From contig MU853190.1 of assembly GCA_033085395.1 (NCBI GenBank), positions 62,001 through 126,000 on the forward strand: 64,000 nucleotides of DNA, given 5' to 3'. The position numbers and the translations under genes are program-made. This document shows, piece after piece, positions 56,948 through 64,000 of the stretch. Each line of letters starts with the position of its first letter. Position 1 is the first letter of the stretch. Source of the DNA: Xanthoparmelia taractica. Its lineage: Eukaryota; Ascomycota; Lecanoromycetes; Lecanorales; Parmeliaceae. The notes beneath the pieces were generated by a model. The model searched no databases. It had not been told where the DNA came from and worked only from the letters and a program-made list of their open reading frames with translations.

Positions 56948-58327
56948 CTACTCTCCATCCGCAGTCGAATAAACGTCTTCCCCATACGTTTCGTTCAGAC
57001 TCACAGCCGTAATGATAGTCCCTGCTTGCATCCGCACCCATGTATCGACACTCATAACGCCGTTCTGATCGAACGACATTCGAACCTGTCGTACACCCCG
57101 ATTCCAAACGCCATAGCCTCCATAGCCCGCGTGTTTGCAAAAGCACAAGAATGGTCTATTCTGACTATTGCCGCCACCAATGCCGTAGCCGGGCAAGGTG
57201 CTGCTGGGCCAGCGTCCACACCAGCTGTCGCCGTGGTCGTGGCCCGAATAGATGGAATGTAGGCCAGGCGTGTCGAGGAGCGCTTGCATGAAAGGGATGG
57301 CTTCGGAGCCGGTGTTGGAGTAGCCTTGCTGAGCGAGTGGGACGTCTGCGTTGAGGCCGGGGTAGTTCGGACCGGATACGCCTGGGTTGGTCTGGGCTTG
57401 GAGGTCGGCGAATGCGAGGGTAGGTATATGGACGAATGCAAGGGATGGAAGAGTCCCGTGTTGGCTCTGTTGTGGGGTCAGCAAGCAAGGAACATCTACT
57501 ACAACAAGACCTAAGAAGTAGAGGGACGGCTCAAAGCGCGGAGGGAGACTAGGGGCCTCTAAAAATAGGAGGGAGGGGCAACAGACCTGCAAGCCAGCTT
57601 GAGCGGAACGAAACCATGAGACGGTGCCGTTAGAGACGTAATTATCAATGTTGTCCACATTGGCTGGAAGGCTCTGATATTCTGACCCGCCGCGAGAGTC
57701 GAAGAACCACAGCAAAGCAACAGGCGTCTGACTGCTTCCCGTGGTTTTTGATGGGAACACCGGAAGCACGTAGTTTGTTACGCCATCCGTGCCAGCTGGA
57801 CCATGCTGCGTGTAAGCACTCGCATACTTCTTTTCTTCCGCATAGAGCGCCTCGCGACTCAGGTTGTATTTCGAGTCATGGTTACCGTAAGTGCTCGCCC
57901 AACCATAACCTCCTTCAACAAGCGGTGCAACTATCTCGTCGACGTATCCCGTGGAATTGAATGCGAACGTATTCTCCCCAGTGATTAGATCGCCATTCAA
58001 AATAACAAAGTTTGGCTGTTCTTGAGAGAGGACTTGGCGCATAAGGGCGGCGGAATTCTTGTCTGCAGGGATGCCGAAACTGTCTTCATTCTCACCGTAA
58101 TGAAGATCCGAGAAGACTGAGATCTTGAACGTGCGGTCATCCGCAAGGTTCAGGTCGGCCTTGCAGACGTAAAAAGCGGAGAACAGCAGCAAGGAAATGA
58201 ATATGGCGAGCATGGCTAGGAGGGAAAATAGCACGCAAGAAAACGGTGAAGGCAGCCATGGGAGGAGCCCTTCTCTTTTAATTCCATCACACAATGGTGG
58301 TGCTGTGTCCATGTGAATACCACCCAT
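56948..58327 (-). CDS. calcineurin-like metallophosphoesterase, membrane-anchored
   Basis: Minus-strand exons 58327-57587 and 57466-56948 give 419 aa. Residues ~28-54 form a signal anchor (CVLFSLLAMLAIFISLLLFS core). The dinuclear-metal motifs follow in order: FSDLHYGE (Asp74, His76), NGDLITGEN, YGNHDSKYN and YSGHDHGDSWC. The phosphatase domain therefore faces the lumen, vacuole or outside, like fungal purple-acid-phosphatase/SIA1-DCR2 relatives; the substrate is unknown. The 120-bp intron (57467-57586) interrupts GLQ|SQHGTLPSLAFVHIP. It has a GTCTGT donor and GCTGACC branch site, but no in-frame stop and a length divisible by three, so it is easily misread as coding. The upstream in-frame TTG is not the start. 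Confidence 0.87.
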   Translation of the reverse strand: MGGIHMDTAPPLCDGIKREGLLPWLPSPFSCVLFSLLAMLAIFISLLLFSAFYVCKADLNLADDRTFKISVFSDLHYGENEDSFGIPADKNSAALMRQVLSQEQPNFVILNGDLITGENTFAFNSTGYVDEIVAPLVEGGYGWASTYGNHDSKYNLSREALYAEEKKYASAYTQHGPAGTDGVTNYVLPVFPSKTTGSSQTPVALLWFFDSRGGSEYQSLPANVDNIDNYVSNGTVSWFRSAQAGLQVCCPSLLFLEAPSLPPRFEPSLYFLGLVVVDVPCLLTPQQSQHGTLPSLAFVHIPTLAFADLQAQTNPGVSGPNYPGLNADVPLAQQGYSNTGSEAIPFMQALLDTPGLHSIYSGHDHGDSWCGRWPSSTLPGYGIGGGNSQNRPFLCFCKHAGYGGYGVWNRGVRQVRMSFDQNGVMSVDTWVRMQAGTIITAVSLNETYGEDVYSTADGE

Positions 58328-58810
58328 ATGTTCCAAACGTGGTGATCTTGATCTGCATATTGGTTAGACCAATGCAATAGGCGAACCGACACACGCCCTA
58401 CATCTTAGCGGTCGATTCGTGACTTGTGTCCATGACTCCATCATGTGGGCGATCACAGCGCATGTGGTTAGACCTTCTAAAGTCATGAATGACGGAGGTA
58501 TCTGGGTGACAATGTAAGCAGTTACTGTCGTAAGGTGATTGAAGTTTTGGAGCAGGTTTGAGCAAAGCGAGGTTTTGGGGACGCGAGTTGACATCAAGAT
58601 TCTGCGCGCCAAGACTGATCACGTGATTGCAGTATCATATCAGTCCTAGAACAGAGATAAAGCAGTCACTGTACGTCGAAGACCTAAAGCTCAGGGATAA
58701 TCATTGACCATGTGCTAAATGTTTCTCCAGATGAAGACTCTCCTCGTCCCTGCCGTTAGCCTCATCTTCCACTTCAAAGATAGTATGTAAAGGACGGGGT
58801 ATACGGGCAT
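58328..58810. other. upstream region of the phosphoesterase gene
   Basis: About 0.48 kb with no frame of interest. It presumably holds the promoter of the minus-strand phosphoesterase and grades into the degenerate repeat. Confidence 0.45.
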
Positions 58811-59300
58811 GTTGCCCGAAAACGTTGCTAAATGCTGTTAAGGGAGCGGGCTTAGACAGGATTCGAAAGTGTGTTGCCCGAACAGAAGGCTAATCGCTGT
58901 TAAGGAAGCAGGTTTCAAAAGGTATGTTGGGGCGTCTTACCCAAAATCATTGTTGTATTTTTCCAAAAACAGAAGGTCTAAGACATTATTTGAGAGTTTG
59001 TTGCCCGAATAAAAGGCTAAGTACTGTCAAGAGAGCGGGTTTGAAAGCGTATTTTGGGGCGTTTTGCCCAAATACATTGTTGGTTTATTTTGAAGACAGT
59101 AGGTCTAAGACGTGTTTTGAAAGTGTACTGCCTGAATAAATTGCTACAGCTTGTTAGGAAAGCGGGTCTAGAAGGGGGTTTCGCCTGAACATATTGCTAA
59201 GACGTTCTTTACGGAGCGTGATTCGAAGGTGATTTGGAGGTGTACTTCCCTAATATTCCGCCAACATTTCTTGGAAGAGCGGAATTGGAATTTTAAACTC
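58811..59300. repeat. degenerate tandem repeat, ~63-bp unit in ~127-bp dimers
   Basis: Variants of the block GTTGCCCGAA start near 58811, 58873, 58936, 59000, 59063, 59127, 59180 and 59243, so spacing is 62-64 bp except for one 53-bp unit. Each block is followed by diverged GGCTAA...TGTTAAGGAAGCGGGTTT text. Alternate units resemble each other more (for example GGTCTAAGAC at 58975 and 59102), giving a ~127-bp higher-order period. Copies differ by many substitutions, so the array is old. It abuts the 3' end of the NACHT fragment. Confidence 0.7.
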
Positions 59301-60029
59301 TTTCGAAGCAGCGATGCTTCGGGACTGGAGCTTTGTATTGATCTTGGCTTGTTCGTAATCCTGACATCCCAGCGGCCCCAATCTCCATGGGGGACTGGTT
59401 CATGAAATCCTTGAAGGATATGGGTATGAGTTGCACAAAATCATCCACTACCACTACCAGTGGCCAACATGATCTCAGAATCTCGCCTTTCGGGTCTAGA
59501 AAGAGTCCCCTATCGTCTAAAAAGCCACTGAGGCAACATAATGCCAAAAGGACAGATACCTCCTCCAGTGTCAAAGGCCTACTTGCTCCGACAAGAATCA
59601 GAAAAATGTTCAGCCTCCTCCCAAATTCTCCCTTGTCAAGACTCGAAGCAGCTTCACACACTAACCGTTCGGAAACTTCAGTGAGTCCCGTTGGAAATTC
59701 TTGGAGCTGAATGTTCTGACTTCGCGCGTTTTTCAGATAGTCTAGCATCATCTTGGACCACAGAAACATTCCTCCAGCTACCCTCAACGGCGTTTGTCAG
59801 TATCGGTTGCCGTATTGACCGCAGTGAGACGATAGGGTCGATGTCCCAGCCCACGTAGAGTGTGATTTCGGGAGTGATAGAAGCCGGATCTATGAAATCT
59901 TATAAGCTTCCGCAAGCGACTCGTTGAGTGTAGCATGGTGTCTTGAAAGCAGAATAACACGGGTGTTGGTCAAGGAGTTGAGTTGCGTCAAGCGTTTCAA
60001 TAACTTCTACGGCGTCCTTCCCTAAAATA
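59293..60029 (-). pseudogene. decayed NACHT (STAND NTPase) fragment
   Basis: Minus-strand protein-like text covers the end of a NACHT ATPase domain and its winged-helix region, split over several frames. Near 60020-59990 reads KDAVEV, then LLKRLTQLNSLTNTRVILLS in a second frame to a stop near 59900. IDPASITPEITLYVGWDID follows in another frame, then GGMFLWSKMMLDYL and RPLTLEEVSVLLAL from 59787 to 59293, with DDFVQLIPISFKDFM near the end. Intact relatives carry a Walker A/B region upstream and ankyrin, WD40 or TPR repeats downstream and act in fungal non-self recognition. Here both ends are missing and at least three frame breaks or stops occur, so it is non-functional. Confidence 0.7.
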
Positions 60030-62082
60030 GGTAGGTTTACTACTACTACCTACTATGAGAAATTATGTTGACAAGCTGTAGGATCTGACTTCGGCCAGCT
60101 TCGTCATGTAGCGTGGCTCACCATCACTTTCACCGTCGGCGTCGCTGCTTCTCAGCCCTTAGTAAGTGTTGACTGCTCGCATTCGGAAGCTTCGTACTGA
60201 TAACCTCGAAGTACAGTCGACTCTCGGATATCCATGGTCGGAAGCCCCTGCAACTGGTAAGCTACGCGTGCTTCATGCTTGGCCTGATCCTCTGGTAGGG
60301 TCTGCAATAATCTTCTGATGGAAAGGCGCTGATTGCTACTGCATAGTGTAACGAGCCATCAATTCTGGTGGCTTGTGATTGCCCGCGGTGTGGTTGGAAT
60401 TGGCTCATCGGGCATGGCTTATATGGTTGCTCTGATGCTTAACGGTTGCGGTTCTTGCTGTTGACGGAATATCTTCAAGGGTCGCTGACCAAGATTCAGA
60501 TGTGATTCCACTACGAGACCGAGCTACCTGGCAAAGTGGCCTCCAAGTCATGGTTCTTGTTGGCGACCTGATAGGTGGTCCCTTAGGCGGTGCATTGCTT
60601 GACCGCCTCGGCTGGCGTTCGTAAGTCTAAAACTGTGGTAGTAGAATTTGCGTATTGGCACCGTAGCTGACTATACCTTGTGTACAGGACATTCTGCATT
60701 GAGCTGCCGGTTGCCGCACTGGTCTTTGTCCTTGTCCTCTGGACCTTGAAGTTGCCGCAGACTCCACCGCAAAAGCCCGATGCTTCACAGTCTATTGCGG
60801 CTTGCAATGATTCTCACTCGTCCAAAGCCACCTCACGGTTCGACTTCTTAGGTAATATTTATCTGATCCTCTTTGTGGCTGCCTTCGTGCTTGGCCTTAA
60901 CATTGCAGGTAACGATGTGCCCTGGTCCCATCCACTGATCTCTCTTCTTTTATCGCTTGGCGCATGTCTATTCGCTATATTCGTCTATGTAGAATTATCG
61001 CCATCACGAACGCCCTTGGTCCCTGTCCGTTTGTTTTCAGAGAAGTCATTGTGGTCAATTGCTGGCGCGACGTTCTTCAAAGATATTGCTTTAATGGCCG
61101 TGAGTACCCTCAATCTCTTCGTGAGATTTTACTTTTTGACCAGACCTTAGACTACCTACATCACCTCGTTCTGCATCAAGGTGTCTTGTCGAGGCTCGAC
61201 TTCTACGGGAGGGCTACTGGTGTCTTTCATATCGGTAGGAACTGTTATTGGCAGTTTACTTGCTGGCTTCCAGATTCGGAGGTCTGGTAAAGTTGGATGG
61301 GTCATTGTGATAGCCTTTGCAATCAACCTTGCGGGTGCGCTTGTCATCCAAATCCGCTGGAAAGGTGCGCAGTTCCATTCCTGATTGTGAACTGAGCCAT
61401 AAATGAGTCTAATCTTCGCCAACGATCAGGCAATGAAAGTCTATGGGAGAACATCCTGGAACTTCTCATCGCCACAACTGCGAGCGGCGCGATATACGGA
61501 GCCATCATCGTCGGCTCTTTAAAGAGCACAAAAGTCTCTGGTGGGTTTCTTGGGCCGATTCAAAAGCAGAACACAGCTAAAATGAACTAGAACGTGCGGC
61601 TATCTATGGCGCCTTTCACGCCATCTCGCAGATAGCAAGCCTGCTCTCTCTCGTCATCATCGCGGCTCTTTTACAACAGAGAAGCAACGCTTATCTCAGT
61701 GCAAACCTCGTCGGACATTATACGGGAAACGTGTCTCAGGTAGTCCCTCTGTCCTTCTCAAAGGGGTCTGACTAACACACAAAGCTTGTCGAAAGCTGCC
61801 TCAACAGCTTGAAATGCCTGAAAACGCTAAACCCAAATGTGCAAAAGTTGGTCCACCAGTCGTTTGTGCAGGCTGTTGGAGACTGTCTCGGTATCTCAAC
61901 GTCCCTCCAACCTCTGTACCGAACTGATGTGATCTTTAGCTTTCATCAGCGCAAGCTTAGCCGTTGGGCTTTTGATTACCTTCTTAAGCGAAGACTATAT
62001 TCTCAACAACTCTACTCCACGAACCAACGTGTACAACGTCTTTACCCTGGGCGTTCCACTGAGACCCAACATTCGTTTCTAA
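60030..62082 (+). CDS. MFS transporter, FNX1/VBA-type (DHA2), 5'-truncated
   Basis: Exons 60082-60161, 60212-60294, 60347-60444, 60500-60620, 60688-61099, 61151-61364, 61430-61540, 61591-61739, 61785-61890 and 61940-62082, plus a partial upstream exon ending at 60030. Ten introns of 45-67 bp all join in frame, giving at least 505 aa with no stop. Family text is intact: GSDFGQLRHVAW, ASQPLYSRLSDIHGRKPLQL, ARGVVGIGSSGM, NDVIPLRDRATWQ and SVGTVIGSLLAGFQIRRSGK. The type matches vacuolar basic amino-acid/drug carriers with 13-14 helices. TM1 and a start codon are absent: upstream of 60030 the sequence is NACHT pseudogene on the other strand. The frame is well kept, so truncation is recent or a start is used elsewhere. 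Confidence 0.72.
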
Positions 62083-62420
62083 AGGACGACCTCGTGTCTC
62101 CCACCACGGTCTCCGCCCATATGATTGCGATTGCTGGGGACGAAGACCGATCCTGGTGGATATTGAGATAGATAGTTGATTGGGTAGCCTTGGCCGAAGA
62201 CCACATGCTCTAACCCTGCCCCCCGATTTGATTCCTATTCCTAACCACCCGAATGAACCTATAGATAAATCCATCAGCTAAAGTAAACCAGCCAACGTTC
62301 CCTTTCCGGCAAAGGGGCCAATTTGAAACTTCTGTGCTGGTGAAGCATGGCAACGACACTCTCCCCCTTCATTTAACTAATACCCATAATCGAAACAATC
62401 ACTCAAAACCATATCATACC
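62083..62420. other. intergenic region
   Basis: About 0.34 kb between the MFS stop and the next candidate ATG. No notable signal beyond C-rich leader-like sequence. Confidence 0.4.
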
Positions 62421-62773
62421 ATGTCACTACTTATCTCTACCCCAGCCTCCCAACCTCCCTCCGGCTCACATTCACAGAGATCGGCACTCTCATCTCCAGT
62501 AGTCTCGTACCCCCCCAATCTCCCCTTCCCCGAGAAAAGAAGCCGTCCCACGTCACCATTCTCCCATTCCGCTTCCTGCGAAGTTGAGGTACTGAGAGGT
62601 GGTATGTAAGAGGGTATACAAAGAGATGGTGCTAAAAGCAGTAATTACTCACAGCAAAGGTACTTACGTCTAAGACTGAGAGTGTTGCGGTGACTCGTTG
62701 GGTAGGTATGTCTATGCAGACAGGAGAAGGGATGGAGGGTTTGGGGGTGAATAAGCCAGTGGGTTGCATTTGA
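62421..62773 (+). CDS. possible small two-exon protein
   Basis: Candidate exons 62421-62601 and 62655-62773 give 99 aa. The 53-bp intron has a canonical GTATGT donor and a CACAG acceptor, and length typical for this genome. The first 55 residues are Ser/Pro-rich; the rest is mixed, with SVAVTRWVGM and GLGVNKPVGC. No family recognised and no signal peptide. The good splice signals are the main support. Confidence 0.35.
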
Positions 62774-63265
62774 ATTATGAAGCCTGGTAATAAGTAGGTA
62801 AAATAGTATTTCCCACGATGCATCACAATCAAATCCTAGCACATCTTTTCGAAAAACGGTTGAGACGTCTCTAAAAGCCAATCCATTACAAGTTCCAAAG
62901 CTCTATCATATATCCATCATCCTTTTAATGTATGGAGAGCATCAGCTCCATAGAATTTGCCCGCCAGACTCTCGTTGCGATGATGACAGGCTACCAAAGC
63001 CAGGCTCTCATTAGTATCGCGTCTGATCATTCCTAGACGGCTCTTTGACTTTCTTGATAGCGAACTCCTTGCCATGGGTTCGGACCAAATAGCGCCACAT
63101 ATTTAGCTCATGGCCGCTCAGTCAGGCTCACATGTTTCGCCTTTGCAACGCTAAAAGATCGAAGGCCGGAAGATTGTAGCTCTTTCCATAATTTCACATG
63201 GACTCATTCCCAATCATAAGAATCCCAGCTTTTCTCTCCACCGCGCCCGCGTACCCCGTCCCCTA
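62774..63265. other. intergenic region, nothing recognised
   Basis: About 0.49 kb upstream of the 3' end of the iron transporter. No supported frame or repeat. Confidence 0.45.
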
Positions 63266-64000
63266 TCAAAGCCCCTTCTCCCCCCGATTAATCCCTTTGA
63301 CGATACCCACCGCCGCCGCCGCAGCAAACGCCCCCAGCCCTACCATCTGCACCGCCCCCACCAAACCCATCCTCACCTCCCTTCGTCCCTTCCACCCAAT
63401 AATCGACCCCGTCTTCACCCACCCAAACCCAAACAGACATACTACCACGACAGCGATGCTGCAAAAGAAGGCGAGGAAGACGCGCGTCCGCTGCACGCAC
63501 AGGTAGGGGATCAGGGGGATGAAGCCGCCGATGAAGTAGCCCGACGCGAGCGTGATGCAGCTGATGAAGGGGGAGGCAGAGGATGGGGGTGTAAGATGGT
63601 GGTGGTGGAGGAGAAGGTAGATGGTTTGGTGGGAGCGGGGTAGGGAGCGGAATTCGGAAAGGAGGGCAGAGGTGAGGGCGGGGGTGTGGTAGGGGGACCA
63701 GATTGATTCGACGAGGGAGGCGGTGGCGGCGGGGTCGTTGATGATCATGGCTTCGGTTTCTCGGCGCTTGCAGTCGTACTCGAGGCTGGGAAGGGGGTTG
63801 TTAGCTAAGTTGTGACATGGGGGGTCTGGAGGCCGTGGAGTCGAGTAGTCGCTGAGAGCAAAAGAGAGAGAGGGAGGGCAAGGACTTCTTACGAATCACT
63901 CTTCGACCCCAGCAATCCTCCCAGACCCATTGAGATCGCCCCAGCGAACAGCTCCGCCAGACCGCCGGAGACGACCACTTTTGCGTTCCCGTAGTCGGTG
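63266..64000 (-). CDS. CCC1: vacuolar iron/manganese transporter, CCC1/VIT1 family (5' end outside window)
   Basis: Minus-strand exons: a partial exon from the window edge to 63893, then 63785-63266. The 107-bp intron joins LLGSKSD to SLEYDCKRRETEAMI. About 208 C-terminal residues are visible. The SGGLAELFAGAISMGLGGLL segment is the conserved helix of the family; a cytosolic helical hairpin follows, then CITLASGYFIGGFIPLIPY, VFLAFFCSIAVVVVCLFGF and a last Ala-rich helix. CCC1/VIT1 moves cytosolic Fe2+ (and Mn2+) into the vacuole in exchange for protons and protects against iron excess. In many ascomycetes such genes are repressed in low iron by HapX, but the promoter is outside the window. 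Confidence 0.88.

Noticed and set aside
58811..59300. CRISPR-like array
   Set aside because: The units are contiguous, diverged along their whole length and lack distinct repeat and spacer parts; the DNA is eukaryotic.
59293..59787. Intact 164-aa NACHT-type gene
   Set aside because: The matching protein text continues upstream in two other frames with stops, so this frame is only the longest surviving piece of a broken gene.
60295..60499. Frameshifts and stops in the MFS gene near 60.3-60.5 kb
   Set aside because: They disappear when two normal introns (60295-60346 and 60445-60499) with good branch sites are removed, restoring family text.

Overview
This is a window of nuclear DNA from a filamentous ascomycete (Pezizomycotina). 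Genes are compact and mostly separated by 0.2-1.4 kb. Nearly all introns are short (45-121 bp) with GT donors and CTRAY-type branch sites. The recognisable proteins (SSD1, GLE1, SAS10/UTP3, fungal 3-ketodihydrosphingosine reductase, Zn2Cys6 regulator, TPO/FLU-type and FNX1/VBA-type MFS carriers, GPI-anchored Ser/Thr-rich protein) are typical of that group. I cannot fix the class or order. About 43 introns were inferred by joining reading frames by hand; there is no RNA evidence behind them.

Layout. 0-6.4 kb: alpha/beta hydrolase (5' end open at the window edge), acyl-CoA dehydrogenase, TPO/FLU-type MFS exporter. 6.7-18 kb: housekeeping block with divergent pairs: SCYL2-like pseudokinase / branched-chain aminotransferase, SAS10 / 3-ketodihydrosphingosine reductase, GLE1 / SSD1. 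18-31 kb: SSD1, a membrane-anchored conserved protein, the SURF4/Erv29 cargo receptor, dipeptidyl peptidase III. 31-37 kb: a patatin-fold protein lacking the usual catalytic residues and a Zn2Cys6 regulator. 37-52.8 kb: an accessory stretch of small or lineage-restricted genes (secreted GH43, small hydrophilic, Cys-rich and single-TM proteins, nucleoside hydrolase, GPI protein). 52.8-56.9 kb: low-complexity and gene-poor, with one probable gene relic. 56.9-58.3 kb: calcineurin-like phosphoesterase. 58.8-60.03 kb: a degenerate ~63-bp tandem repeat and a decayed NACHT (STAND NTPase) fragment. 60.03-62.08 kb: an intron-rich FNX1/VBA-type MFS gene that appears to lack its first exon(s). 63.3-64 kb: the 3' part of a CCC1/VIT1-type vacuolar iron transporter.

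Functional links. Several genes serve the secretory and endomembrane system (SURF4 receptor, SCYL2 clathrin adaptor, sphingolipid reductase) or RNA handling (GLE1 export, SAS10 ribosome biogenesis, SSD1 mRNA binding). They look like ordinary neighbours rather than a co-regulated cluster. I found no biosynthetic cluster, CRISPR array or intact mobile element. The most unusual parts are the repeat/NACHT/truncated-MFS junction near 60.03 kb, a perfect 26-bp hairpin at 41.4 kb with RNA polymerase III-like signals, the catalytically degenerate patatin protein, and a run of non-canonical splice sites (one GC-AG intron, several AAG acceptors).
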